Origin: Straminergon stramineum
Taxonomy: Eukaryota; Streptophyta; Bryopsida; Hypnales; Calliergonaceae
NCBI GenBank assembly: GCA_963920665.1
Contig: OY987264.1
Location: 20,192,906 to 20,256,905, forward strand
Direction: 5' to 3'
Length of the DNA stretch: 64,000 bases
This document shows, one piece after another, positions 24,297 through 37,815 of this stretch. The notes beneath the pieces are model-generated. The model did not search any database. It was not told where the DNA came from and worked only from the letters and a program-made list of their open reading frames with translations. Both the position numbers and the translations under genes were made by a program. The number at the start of each line of letters is the position of its first letter. Within the stretch, counting starts at the first letter, position 1.

Positions 24297-27200
24297 ATGA
24301 TGGGACGAGGTGCGGAAGGAGGCTCTCACCAGTTAGTTGGTAGTGCAAGTGTTCCTGGCCCGGGTGCGAGGGTGGATATTTACAGTCAGGTACTGAAGGA
24401 AGTAGCAGCAGGTGATTTGCCTCGAGAGAATTTTGAGCCTCAAGGGGAAATTGTATTCCCCTTGTCAGTTGTGTCCTACTCTGTGAAAGGAACCGGGTTT
24501 TTTGGTAGTAAGAAAAAAAATCGATCGAAGAAAACGCAACCCAGAAGCCGAGATAGCAGACCGGTCGGTAAGCAAGGGCAACATGGGGACGATCCGCCAG
24601 CAGCTGGCGAGGTTACTGCAGGGTTATTCTGGTCACAAACGGATGATTACTTCCGCGACGTGACAACGGCGGATGTTCAGCTGCTTTTACCTGCAACCAT
24701 GTTTCATTTGAGCGAACATGGCAGTGTGACAGATCCTTGTCTTTTGATTCCGCCTGTAGGTCAACATTACACTGAGAAATGGGCTGAGGAGGAACTGCAG
24801 CAAGCTGATATAGCTTCAGAGCAGATTGGTCCTCGGTCAAAGCGGAAGCTACCATCAAGCGGTTCTATCAACAAGAAGAGTAAGAGAAGTGGGGAGTTAG
24901 TCACTATTATCTCGCCACCACCTGAACATGAGGATGGGGAAGAACTATGTCATGTTTGCAATAGTGGCGACAGTGATGAAAGTAACCAGATAATATTCTG
25001 TGACATCTGCAATGTTGCTGTTCATCAAGACTGTTATGGTGTGCGAGTAGTTCCTGAGGGCCAGTGGCTATGTTCCTGGTGCAGTTGGAAAGCTTTGAAG
25101 AAGGCTGAGAGTAGCACATTTGAGTGTGTGCTTTGTCCTTCGAAGGGGGGCGCCTTGAAACCAGTGGCCGAGGTAGATAGCAAAGAGACTGTAGGAAGAA
25201 CAGGCACGAAGTTTGCGCACCTGTTTTGTAGTCAATGGGTGCCGGAGACCTTCATCGGGAATATGGAGGTTATGGAGCCTATCCGTAACGTAGAGGGTGT
25301 GCGTGATGAGCGATGGCGCCTGCTGTGCAGCATTTGCAAAGAAAAGCATGGTGCTTGTATCCAGTGTAGCCATGGTACTTTACCACTTTTTTTTGTTGCA
25401 ATAACAAAACCATTTTCCTTGATGGCGACTTCGTGCAATCCGGCCCTTCCGTTCCTGTATACTGGTCATCCTGCAGCTTTCTGCCTTCTCAAATGCTTTA
25501 GTCGAGCGTACAGCCAGATTGTGCCATCAAGAGTGTCTGTATTTCTGCAGTTTGTTCACTTATTGCTCAAGTGTTCTAAGCGTGGGGGTGGGGAGGCTTA
25601 CTTGCTCCCCTTGTGAACGTCTTGATTTCAATGGAGGGTTTTGAGGTTTCTGATGAAAACAAAGCAGGCTGATTAAAGATGTATTTCTGTTGCAGGGATG
25701 TGCGCAACGGCTTTCCACCCTCTTTGTGCGAAAGAGGCGAAATTCTACATGGAAGTGTGCAGCGTGGAAGACACTGAACATGTAAGCTCACGCAACCATA
25801 TTAAGGGTGGTTCCTTTAGTCTTCTGTTGCGGTTAAATTAGCATCGTGAGACACTGATCAAGACTGTTGCTTGTTTTGCAATAATATTTTGAACGTTGTT
25901 GTGAAGCACTGGTGAAGAGCATTGAATTGTATTTTGCAGTTTGAACACAGGGCTTACTGCACGAGGCATTCGGCTGCTCACATGGGAAAAGCATCGGTGA
26001 CACCGAATGAGGGTTTTGATGCTGGTACTTCTCAGTCGAAGCCAGCAGCAGATGGTGCCGAAAAATCTAGGGGCAATGGTGCTCTAGCAGGGACTAAGCC
26101 CTTAGAAGGCAAGGAGGAGATTTTACGGACGGAGCAAACGCCTCTTTCCGGCTTTGTTGTGCGGCCCCAACTTGCAGACGCTGTGCATATATTAGCCGGA
26201 AAAACTCAGATAGATTCCACTAACCTTGATAATGGGAGCCAGATTAGTATGGTAACTCCATTACGCTCAGCGCTAGAGTTCGAGAGATGTGAGGATGAAC
26301 GGAGCAAGGTCAGAGTCTTAAATGAAAGACTGGACCCCATGCAGCCAATTCATCGAGAGCAACAGGCAAGTTCTACCACAAATTTTCTATTTTTGTAGCA
26401 AACAATCAAATTGAGGTTGAGTTGAATAATCAAGTCTAGCATTTGTTTGTGAGGGCAGGTTAATCGGTAGTATGTACCTCACAGACTCTTTCTGTTCTGC
26501 AGGTTTCATCTAGCAGTCTGCCTCTCTATTTGACTGAACCTTGGGCTTATGTGGTGAATGACAACTGGTAAACAGGAATCTGAACAGGGTATTCGCTTGG
26601 CAGCAATCCCATCTCCCCAGTCTTGTGAGGCCTCGCAATCTTCACATCCTGACAACGTGGAACGGCTAAAGCAAGAAATATCTAGCAGAAATATGAAGTC
26701 CAGTGACAATATTGAAGGGAAGAGTAGCTTGCCGAAAAGCGATCACCTTCGGCGTCGCTCTAGTGATGTCACCAGTGAGGGAAGTAAAGGTCAAGATGCC
26801 TTGGGCATGGCAGAGGGTGATGCATGTGGTGAAGTGACTACCGTCTGTGATGAGAAAGGCAGTGATGAGCGGCGACAACGTGGTCTCAGTGGAGAAGCGA
26901 GTACCAGCCATTCTCATGCAACTTCACTTTTTGATAGTCCTTCAGTTCCTGCCCAGACCTCCAACTCCCCACCTTCCAACAAGCCGGTGCCTATTTCTCC
27001 TTACATCGCCATTTGTTATGCATATGGGTATTAATGGACTCCAGGAGTGTCAAAATATCATCCTTTTTCCGTGTCTATTTCATCGCGGTCAACTAGCGGC
27101 AATGTAAATTGTCTCCCTTAACTTAGTGACAATAAGGTTTTCTACTTCTGGTCTTCTGTTTACTTATGTTGACATAGTGCTAAGAGGGAATTAGGTCATT

Positions 27201-30200
27201 GAGTATGGTAGGTCGTTTGCAAATGCTTTTTATGTGGGTTTTTGTATTATTTGCATAAGATTATTTGCTTATTTTTGGTCGTATTGTTTGTCTCCAGCAT
27301 GAGGAGACACCTGATCCTACAACAGGAAATGGGGTTTGCGAGGAGGACGTTTCACAACATAGAGATCTGTAAGCACGAATTTTATTCCGCTGCCATCCCT
27401 TGTCTTGATTCTTTCCATGTAGTCGAGCGTTATGCTTGGATATCCTTAGAAATGCATGTGCGCCAATAGAAGTACTCTGCATGATTTGATAAACGTTGCC
27501 TCCTCTTTCTCTTCTGGCAAAGGTTCTGGAACCTGAATAAAGATATTTCTGACTAAAGACAATTGGATACTTTGAAAATCTGTGTTAGTTGCTGGTTTCT
27601 ATTTGGGTGAACATACCTGGAATTAGATCAAAGATGGTACTTGACAGGTAACGTCTGGAAGGTAGGTAAACTCGTGCTAAGTCTAACAGGTCTTTTTTTT
27701 GGCTTGAAGCCTGCAAAAGAGTATTTCTCAGGCTTTTGCGCATCCACAAATTGAACAAAGATTGAGAAATTATCAACCAATTAGTGCAACAGACGGACAG
27801 TATTCAGGCGTTGATCATCCTACTGATTTTCAAGTATCTTCGAAGTCCCCAATAGGAGTAGTAGAGGCTGATGCTAACGATGCGGTGGAGATGCAATGGG
27901 ATCAGCTTCGATCAGCAGAAAAGGAAGGTGTGCTGAAGTTGGCACCGGATGACGAGATTGAAGGGGAGATTTTGGTTTTGCAAAATTCACTCCTCAGCCG
28001 TGCTGAAGAAAATCGTCTCCGTTGTGGTATGCATTCTTTTTGTCACGGGAAATTTAGGATTTCTCGATCTGCGTCCATCTGCGTCCATCTTGTCAGACCG
28101 TGGTTAAATGCTGCTGGCTCTTGCTTGTTCTGCTTCTCATTTTAATTCGGTGGTGCTTCGTTGGTGCTTGAGTGTAGAGGGGCTGATCTCGAAGATGATA
28201 CCGAAACTGCCCAAAGAACGTGCCTCATCACTCAAACGCATGCAAGAGTTGGACTTTGTGCATCGTTATGTGTCGCAAAAGCGAGAAGTGAAAAAACAGG
28301 GTCGCAAGGAGAAACGCCACAAAGAAGCGCAGGCTGTCTTGGCTGCTGCGACTGCCGCCGCCGCTGCATCTCCTCGAGTCGGCTACATCAAACGAGATGC
28401 TTTGTCAATTTCAGACATGGATAATCAACCTTTAAGTCCATCACAGGAGAACACTTTTGATTACAGTTCTGGTGTATTGCCAAGTTCAAATCGTCGCTTA
28501 AAGCCACCAGTTCCAAGGCTGAGTTATGTTTCCAGCACCTCGCCCTATCCTCTTCTTCTTTCTGCTCGGCCCGGCTATCAGGCTAGAGCAGGCCCAGAAT
28601 TAGCAGTGCTGCGGACTGGCTATGGGCAGTTACTATTGGAGGGGGAGGAGGCTGCGTGTGACGTCTGCAATAGCCGGGAGTCTTCTCGTGGCAACAAGAT
28701 TGTGCACTGTAACAGCTGCAAAGTGAGTGTACTGCCGATTATTGAGCATTTGATACGATTGCTTGTTCTTGTTCCCCGCAGATATGCTTTATCTTGAAAC
28801 TGATATGCGAGGTGTTTCTGAGCAGGTGAATGTTCATCAAGAATGCTATGGAATTGCGCGTGTGCCTCAAGGGCTGTGGTTATGTCAGCCTTGTACGGAG
28901 CTTCAGCGACAGTCTCAAAGCTTGAGATCGCCTGGTGTTGTTGCTCCGGCGAATATGTTGTGGGCGCAGTGTGCCCTTTGCTGCCGCGGGGCAGGGGCTC
29001 TTAAGCGTTCAACGGATGGTCGCTGGGTACATGTCTTTTGTGCTCAGGTAAAGTATTGCAGATAATAGCTTTTTAAGTACTGAAGCAGCTTCGTTGATCT
29101 GGATTCTGAGATACTGAAGGGAAACTTGTGCATGTAATCTCTGACCTAAATCGTGTGTGTTGCGCGTGCAGTGGATGCCTGAAACCTCGACTGGCAAGGA
29201 TCAGGCTTCTCTTATTCAGGGCATGGTAAGTTTACACTGGTTATTGGCTTGGTTTACTTCTTTGGTTCTTGTAATACCTATTTTACGACCTTCTTCACTT
29301 TTTCCAGAGACTTATGAATTGACAATGTTTCCTTCGTTGTGCAGGAAAGTGTGAACCCAGAACGTTTTGCATTACTTTGCAGTGTTTGTCAACGTCAAGA
29401 GGGTGCATGTTTGACGGTACGGTGATTCATAGCTTTGCAAGAAAATACACTACCATGTTGCGTTATGTGCTGGAAGTAGCCCACGTGTTAAATCAATTGC
29501 TTTTGCAGCTCGTTTGCTGTTCACTTTACCCGTTGGTTGACGTAGAAATTCTATGGTATCCGTCATTTTACTTCATGATTTTCGCTGGGATGGGTTCCTA
29601 GACCTTGGTAGGTGGTTATAAGGTATAATACACATTTATTTTTGTCTGGAGAATCTTTCGGTACTTGGAAGTCGCACCTTTGCATTTTAGCTTTCATCTC
29701 GAGTTCCTCTCTGCGGATTTTTCACTCTCCTTTTGTTTTGGTTATACTAGAACTGGTCGATCCGCAATTATGATTTTGACATCGTTACTGAGGCTTGATG
29801 ATCATACATTTTGCAGTGCAATTTTGGACACTGTCATGGGGCATTCCATCCACCGTGTGCGCGAGATTCAGGATTGTACATGACTGTCAGGATCAGCACT
29901 GGTGGTCGATTGCAATATCGGGCATATTGTGACAGGCATAGTATCGTACAAAGAGCCAAGGTAAGATCGATGGTTCTTGTGAACTGGAGGAGCAGCAGCA
30001 TTCACTGGTACCGCTGGTGAATGTGAGTTCTTGGATAGCTCAAAGTTTAAAAGGGGAAGTGGTAATGAACATTAACTAGCTGGCTCTGTTGTGTTGTCTG
30101 AACCAATCCTATTGGTAGGATGAACAGGTGGAACAGAGGCAGCGTAGTGGAAACGAAGAACTGCATTCTCTACGGCAAATACGGGTACGAAGTTTACCAT

Positions 30201-31128
30201 TTTTCTGCGCCCGTTTTTGAGCTCCAATGACCTCAGTATCTCATTGTGCATTGCTGATTCTTCAGGTGGAATTCGAGCGAGTGAGACTCATGTGCGAGCG
30301 CATATGTCGTCGCGAAAGATTGAAGGTAATATTTTCTTTTTCTGGACTTATTCGTATGCGGAGGGACGACCTATACTTTCTGAACCCATTGACCAAGTCT
30401 GTCTGTTGCATTTGGCAGCGGGTTTTACTGACTTGTTTCATGATTTTGTGCCTGGGCAGAGGGAGGTGTTGCAGACGACCAAGGATATTGCCGTAGCTCA
30501 ACTTCTGTCTGCAGCTCACGTAGAGATGAACAACCTAGAGCAGCCACCTGAGCCAATCAGCAGAACTAGAGGTGATAACAGTGTAGCAGTTCAAGATGTT
30601 GTGAAGTAGCTCCTGCTTTCGTCTGATTTAAACTTTCGCAGCACAGTAAATTGGTCTGATTCAACTGATCTGTTTCTTTTTGTAGAATTACCTTTAGCTT
30701 CAATTCAACAAATGCCAAACTTGCAGCACCACATCCAGATGATTGCTACTAATCCAGCTGGGGATGAGACGAAAGAGCATACGAGACGTCACAAGAAAAT
30801 GAAGAAGGTAACTCATGACTGCTGCTTGATCTCAGTAATTATGATTTCCTTTTTTGTCTATATCTGCTCTTAATATTTGCATTGAGCATGTAGAGAGTAA
30901 AATATTACGCCTGACCAGAATTTGGTGATGTGGTTGCAGCATGGACGCACCAGGTTGCACCGGGAGCAACTGATGACGCCTATGGAGGCATCCATTCTAA
31001 ATATGCGATTACCAAAAGGTTACGCATATGTCCCAGTGGATGTCTATGTGAAAGGCACCATAATTCCCACGCAGCCAGACCCAGTTGAGAAGGAGCAATT
31101 ATTGCCGCCGACGTCACTTCCGCCCTAG
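24297..31128 (+). CDS. Double PHD-ePHD chromatin reader protein (plant At1g77800-like)
   Basis: This is a nuclear protein of about 1324 residues, predicted to bind histone tails through two PHD plus extended-PHD cassettes. Exons: 24297-25374, 25696-25781, 25940-26365, 26576-26986, 27298-27368, 27710-28026, 28178-28722, 28826-29047, 29172-29225, 29345-29416, 29817-29960, 30119-30184, 30266-30325, 30460-30571, 30686-30807, 30940-31128. All joins keep phase; the end of exon 4 (CCG|GTGCCT) is weak. The start is MMGRGAEGG, matching the conserved MMGRGA start of plant homologues, with a stop at 24273 and no earlier ATG in frame. The first PHD lies at about residue 217 (CHVCNSGDSDES, FCDICNVAVHQDCYG), followed by an ePHD ending FEHRAYCTRHS. 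Exon 7 carries the plant signature KKQGRKEKRHKEAQ and an Ala run. The second PHD starts near residue 950 (CDVCNSRESSRGNKIVHC), with its ePHD ending YRAYCDRHS. The C-terminus contains MRLPKGYAYVPVDVY. The intron after exon 3 is GC-AG. Exact histone target unknown. Confidence 0.92.
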
Positions 31129-32837
31129 TTCACAGCTTTAGTCAGTTTCTCTGTGCAAATTCAAGTCCAAAGTCTTGTGCTTTGAGTAGTTAAGTAGAAT
31201 GGATTTGATGAGGTTTTCTTCCGGAAATTCATTAGTCTAGATCTACATCTAGATCTTTTGTAATTATGAGGTAAAACAATTTCAGGTGACATCATACGAG
31301 GCAAATTGCCATTGAAATTTGTATCCATGTTTCTCAAGTTTGATGTTCTGTTGATACATTTGGTTTATTCCGAGAATTTGAAATGCATGTGGCCTGCATC
31401 ACTAATTTCTTCAGTGATAGTGTTTTTTGTCACCTTGTTTCAGCTTTGATGAACCGAACTACATAATATTCTTGAATGGAGGAATCTTGGTTTGCACATC
31501 AAGATACTTTCTTTGAGTCCAAATGTACACCTAGACCATTTTACTACATTATGGGTAGGAATCACATAGGAAATGAAAACACATCAATATGATTTATGGA
31601 TTGAAAGACTAATGTTTGATCATGAAGGGGGTAAAACTGCAAAAGTGATTTGAAGTCTTTCAATCCTTTTTTCACATGTCAAATCTAAAAAGTTGGTCAC
31701 CAAAAAAATATGAGGTTAGAGGGCCTAATATGTAGAATATTTAATTTATGGTTGGTGTAATCAACTTTACAATTTTTTTAAAAGAATACTTAATGTGATT
31801 TTTTCCCTATGATCTAGTGCATTTGAAGCTCAAGACCTCTTCACACTATGGCCATCCAAGTCAAGAGGCCATGGGATTGAGTGGCCAAACTTTGGTGAGA
31901 GTCCAAGGAAATGAGCAATAAATAGGCCTAAAAAATTAGGAATTGGTGCCTTTGGTTGGCCATAGTGTGAAGCCTCCAAAGGCCAAAGTCCAAACCTATT
32001 CCATTTTTTTGACTTCTATCCATTCTTTCCATCCAATTTCTGAAATTTTCAATGAATTGTCACCCATGTGACAATTTTTTCAAGCAAAAGGTTAAAAAAA
32101 CATGAGAAAGGAGCGAAAAATGGCCTTGGAAAAATAATTACAGCACATGCTCTCATCATTGAACAAGGAATATGAAGGATATAAATGGAATAAAAAGGTG
32201 GCATTAAACATTGAGGGGAAGTAGGTTCATTGAATGCTAAGACTCACCATTTTAGTAGTGGAGACTAGGTTTCAAAACCCCAATGGCGACACAAATAAAC
32301 AAACAAATGGAGACCCAAACTCTAATCAAGAGTTCGTCGCCATGTATGTATTTGGTTGCCATGTAGGTAGACAAATGGGCAATGGACTTTGGGTTGTGCC
32401 TCCTTGTGTGAAGGGTTGAGAGGTTGAACTCTTGGGTTTCTACAATCTGATTGGCTAAAACTGATGGACTCTCGACCTTGTGCTATAGTGTGAAGTGGAC
32501 CTCATTTTCAAGAGCTCTCAACACTACGGAAAGTCAAGATTGCAATGGGGCACCCTCACACAAAATCTAGAATATTTTCAAAATCGGATTTTTGATGCTA
32601 CAATTGGACTTCAATAAGAATTTTCTAAATATACAAACTACTAAAAAGAGAAAATTGGTTGGATTTTATTTAACTTCAAAATATTGACAACATCAAATTT
32701 TGGTGCTTCGGGCACAAGGGTGAATTGCAAAGAGTGATAAGTATACCCCTTTTATGATGGAGGATTGAGATTGGAGGGGATTCTAATGGGGGTTAGTTTG
32801 ACCCAATTTCTTAGTAGTGTCATTTTGTATAGTTAAG
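31129..32837. other. 3' flank of the PHD gene and AT-rich intergenic DNA
   Basis: The first few hundred bases probably hold the 3' UTR; no polyadenylation site can be fixed. A short inverted repeat lies at 31838-31962. The rest is AT-rich, without a supported gene. Confidence 0.45.
31838..31962. repeat. Inverted repeat around CTTCACACTATGGCCA
   Basis: CTTCACACTATGGCCATCCAA near the left end is mirrored by TTGGTTGGCCATAGTGTGAAG at the right end, about 100 bp apart. A third related word, CTATAGTGTGAAG, occurs near 32482. It is probably a small degenerate element. Confidence 0.55.
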
Positions 32838-33508
32838 GTGCCTTGAGCTTGAGGGTCATCTCAAACTCTCAAACACTAAATTACAATACTGCATCAATAA
32901 CCAATTGAATCAGTACTGAGTCCAAATTTGGATGGTGTTGAAAATTCCATTGAGTCAACACATCTTGACTTAATGCTTTTCTAATTCACAATATCTCAAC
33001 ACCATTTCAATCCATTTCTTGTCAATATTGTTTCAATTGCTATTGATAATGCACTAAATTAGCACCTTTAATTTGAGGGAATTGAAAAATCTACTTGCTA
33101 GTATTAATTCAATCACACATTGAAATTGTAACATCAAAGTAACCAATAGAGGTTGAAAACTTCTTCAATTAGTTTTGATGAGGAAGCTCATAAGGCATAT
33201 GAGTTTTCCAAAAATATCTATAGAAGCAACCAACTCTCATATTCAATGTTATAACATCAAAATTAGACACATATCAAAATTCAAAATTCCACAAATAATT
33301 CCCCCTAAGATGGCCTCAGTGTTCTTTGACTTCTTTGGAGTTGAATACAACATAATTGCACATCAGTAATTGAAACTTATGAGAGCTAATCAAGCAAGCT
33401 AAAATTTTCTCACAATCTACAAAGCATTACATTGAACTTATTTACCAAGTCTAGCAAGACTATTGGCAATTAGGAAAACTTGAAAGCACCATTACGATAA
33501 TATGAAGT

Positions 33509-36500
33509 TTAAAATTTAAAAGTATTTATAAAATAAGTGCCATCTTCACAAAAATTTGGAAGCACTTGAATGGTTTGTAGGATGTTTTGAAGATCAAGAA
33601 TCATGTATGGATCACAAATTCCTCTATCATGCTTGACCCTAGATGTAGAGACTTGAGGTCTTGTAGTTTGCCAAGTAAGCTGGGGGCATAGAACCAACTT
33701 GCTAAGGTGAGTGGTTGGAACTTCTTGATACATTCATAGGAATGCTAAATCCTTTACAATTAGATTTTGTACTTCATCTCTGAAAGACACTTTAAACATC
33801 AACCATAATTGTCCATACAAGGTCAATTCAAGCTCACCACATGCCTCCATTTGTATAGCAACGCTACTATACCATGATGAACCATAAAAGTTGCTTGTGG
33901 CCCGTGCATATTGTGGCATATTACCGATGCGCTCACCAGGACCTTCTGGAATGGCTAGAGATATAAAGACATGAAGTACCTGTTCAAATCAAAGAATTGA
34001 TTATCAACTTTTATGCATTGACTTCCTTATTGCTTGCAAATTGAATATAAGTAATATAAACTAATTGCAATCCAACCTTGCTAAAATTACCAATTCTAAC
34101 AAATCAAGTTGCACTGACAAACTTGAGCTTGTGAAAACTATACCTCTCCACCTGTGAAATTGTTCTCAACTTTGTAAATGTTTAAAGTTTTGTGGAAGTA
34201 GGTTTGTAGCTTTGGTGGCTCGCAAATGAGGTTTTGAGCACTTTTGGATCTAAAAAGATGAGTAGAGTCAAATGTGAAGCCACATACAGGATCCAACCAT
34301 GAGCTTTGCAAGTTGACTTTTGCTCCCCATAGAACATTAAGACCTATTTCTATAGCCTTAATACAAACATTACACCAATAACTAAAGGTCAGATTGAATT
34401 TCAAGATTTATTAATTTACAACCACTCTTGACTTTATTTATTAGTTTCAAAATAAAAGCTGAATTCTAGCCAATTTCTAAAGCATTACTAAACTCAAAGA
34501 ATAAGAAAACATTTTGTTAGGTGATTCAATGATTGAATACTTACTTGATCTAAAGCTGTACATTTTTCCTTTTGTCTCATGTTGTCAAATCCCTTCATAG
34601 TGTCTTGCAACTTGTGTAAGGCACCAAGCCTTTGATTATGCTTAGCAATTTGAGGAGTAGCTTGCCTCTTATTGCTAGCTCTATATCCGGCCTTCATCAA
34701 GGTAATGTGCATTTGTTCATACATGTTGGTGCTATATTCCCAAGGAAGTCCTGATCGATGAATGCAATCATTGAAATGTGACATGGCATGTATTTTCACC
34801 ATATTAAATCTCAACTTATGCCATTTAGACATAGTTCGCTTCAAAGCCTGCATAGATCTAATTATGTAAACGTTGTTAGAATGATACATCCATGTAGTTA
34901 TAAGATGGCAATAACCTTCAATTTCCAATCAAAGTGACCATCTTCTGATAGGCCCCTTCCCTCTCCTAATTATTACTAATCTCTCTTCCTCTCTACGTTT
35001 GTGAGTCAATCAAGGGGCTTAGGACTGCCTACATGATTATTATTATACTAAAAATCTTGGACCACCTCCTTCAACTCCACCCCACTCCAATTGATTTTCT
35101 TATAGGATTATTATTATATCAAAAATCATGGACGACCACCCTCAAAAAGAAAATTAATTTGGGGAAGGGTTAACTTTGGGTTTGGGATTACTATTGTATA
35201 GTAGCTCTAAGTGGGACAGAGCTCCCAGTCTGCAAGTACTAAGTTACTAATTTGTCAAATCTACATTTGTTGCTCTTGGAACTACGCTTAACTTATTGTC
35301 TATCTTCTTGTCAAATCTTAAGTTTTCCTTACCACAACTCATTGAAGGATGGAATTGTTTATTAACTTATCCTATCAAATATATTGTGCTCACTCATTTG
35401 AGAAATTTGTCATCAAAGCATGAAATTTGACATGAAAATTAATTGACAACATACCTTATCATTAGCTTATCCATTTTAGCCAATGACTTTGTTGTGTGCT
35501 ATGGATTGCGAGTAGCAACCTTATACCATGTCAAAAATAGTGCAAAGGCCTTGATGACATCATCTTTGTAGATCCCAACAAGACACAAAACAATCACTTG
35601 AAAACAATCCACAATTTAAAATAAAACTATTAATGCCAAATTTAGATTGATTGATTAGAACTTTCAAGTAGATGTTCAATAAAATTGAGATTTATCAATA
35701 ATTTTTTTCAAAAGTGAGATTGTAAAAACCTGCATGATTGCTCAATGTTCAAAACCTGCAAAATTTGCATTGGATTCAAAGTGTCCACCCTTATCAGTTC
35801 CTGGAACCCTAGCAAGATAATTAAAAAAAAGGATGAAATATTGTGAAAAGCCATATCATTGCATTTTCTTACAAGCTGTTCAACTACAATGGAAAACAAA
35901 TGAAAGTTTACACTATTTCATCCTTGTGAATTTAAGGTATAGAAAAGAACACCTATAATGAGCATAACGTGCTTCCCTTTTGATGACAAGAAGGCGTTGA
36001 TCAAGCTTTTTTATGGCTTTGGAGTGCATAATATCACTGTCACTTGCCATAGATCTCAATATTCCAACAAGCATCTTAAATATGCCAACATCCGTCTGAT
36101 GAAGAACATCAACTTGCATTGCTAAATAAGGATTTCCAAACTCCGTGTTTCCTCCATTAAATCCTCAAAGAGCACACTGCAAAGAAATGAACAGACATGT
36201 TAGAGGACTAACTTACCATGTAATTACTAATTTGTAAAACATATTTTTATGGTAAGAAAACATTGTTGAAAGTGACATACCAATATTATATCACATAAAA
36301 AAAATTTAAGGCAAGTAATAACCTGAAAAGGACTTCATTCTTAAAGGTAGAAGAATATTGGAATAAAGTAAATGTATATTCTTACAGGGATAGGGTGCAA
36401 AGACCATTGTTTGGAGAGCGCAATCAAATCTTTTTTGTTCTTTGCTTTCATCATGGTATGAAATACTTTTTTCATATCTTTCTCTGTCCGTACTAGAAAT

Positions 36501-37612
36501 TTTTGATGAACATCATGTAAAGAATCCTTTCCACACAAGCAAATGCTACAAGGAAGCTGACATTTGTTCATATTATATGTGCAGCTTATCTGGCAAAGGT
36601 CCTCAATTAATGATGGTAGTTTCAATAAATGTAAAGAAATTTCTCTAAAAGGATAAAATCATATCAAGCAATCATATCAAGGATAAAATGTGAGGTTTCA
36701 AGCTTTCTATTATTTAATACAAAGAAGAAAAACTTACTTTACAACCTTCAGGGTGGTCACAAATGTAGGAATAGAGTAGTGGGTAAACCCCATTGTGGTA
36801 TGCCATGTGGGTCTACAAGTCGAAGTCCACTGAAAATTCACACCATAAAAAACTATATTCAGCCCTTAGCATAAACTTCATCATGATTAAATTTACAAAA
36901 AACACCAAAATCACATATAATAGAGATGTCATTCATTTAGAAAAATGAAAATGAAATTCTATACCTAAAGCTTTCTTTCTTTAAAGGCTCCATAATGTAA
37001 GTTAGACATTCTTGTAAAACTTCTAATTAATGAGCAAAAAAATCCACCTCTGATTTTGTAGTACTTGTATCATATTTTCATTATGAGTTCATATATTTTT
37101 GAAAGGAATTGCCTTCTAGCCTTATCAAATATGATATACAAATTACCAAATACAATGTTCAAACTTTAGAGAAGACATGAACTTACTTGAAGATGATAAA
37201 ACAGGTAGTATTGCAAGGAGAATATGGCCTTGTAGAAGGGGCCAGTTTTCGCAAGCCACATTTCCTAAAGACATCATTAATGGATAGCCTTGGACTCTTC
37301 TATCGTTGGATAATATAGTTTGATCGTTGTAGAAAATGAGAGGCGCAATAACCGCCCCTTGGTAGTTGACATGATCCTAGTGATGGAGCAGCTCCAAATT
37401 GGTCAAAAAATTAGATTATTTTCATTTGTATATGAATACTAGTACTAAAATTCTAATATTTAGTAGGTCAAAATTAAGTAATCAAGTTTGTCTCATACCT
37501 CCATAGAACTCCACCACAAGCCAATATCAAGAGTTGTTATTGCCTCAGATGTGCAAGAATGCAATTTGAAGTTATCAACATTGGTTGGGTTGGAAAAAAG
37601 TACCTCTGTCAT
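33509..37612 (-). pseudogene. Plavaka-like transposase, multi-exon, probably broken
   Basis: Minus-strand exons read in order as a cut-and-paste transposase resembling the Plavaka group best known from fungi. From the N-terminal side: about 37612-37500 (TEVLFSNPTNVDNFKL); 37376-37190 (APLIFYNDQTILSND, then GYPLMMSLGN, the hallmark block preceding ILLAILP); about 36820-36740 (HNGVYPLLYSYICDHPEG); 36625-36390 with the zinc-binding CSICLCGKDSLHD block; about 36145-35930 (NPYLAMQVDVLHQTDVGIFK); 34928-34520 (SGLPWEYSTNMYEQMHI and AGYRASNKRQATPQI); 33919-33734 (YGSSWYSSVAIQM, LYGQLWLMF); 33733-33509 (ILQTIQVLPNF). The order and spacing of these blocks match the family. Exon borders are approximate. 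Some blocks sit in frames that need undetected splicing or are interrupted, so an intact product is not demonstrated. Confidence 0.7.
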
Positions 37613-37815
37613 GGATCTTCCACTAGCTCCTTAAGCTTAAACCCTGTAACTCATGGCTTGCCCAAAGGCACTTTCTTTCTTTTTATTGGTGCACTTTGTG
37701 TTAAGCTTGATTAAATCACCAATAAACTAAAGTTAGTCAATTACATATGATTGAGTTACTAATACCTGAATATAAAAAATACTAACATAGAAATCACTCT
37801 TTATGACAGAAAATT

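Noticed and set aside
25375..25616. Extension of PHD exon 1 to the stop at 25616
   Set aside because: This reads into an intron. Splicing at 25374 restores the conserved HGMCATAFHPLCAKEA text of the ePHD.
32521..32531. CACTACGGAAAG as a second CACTA end
   Set aside because: No matching inverse end with a 3-bp duplication was found, and it lies outside the 32838-39598 terminal repeats.
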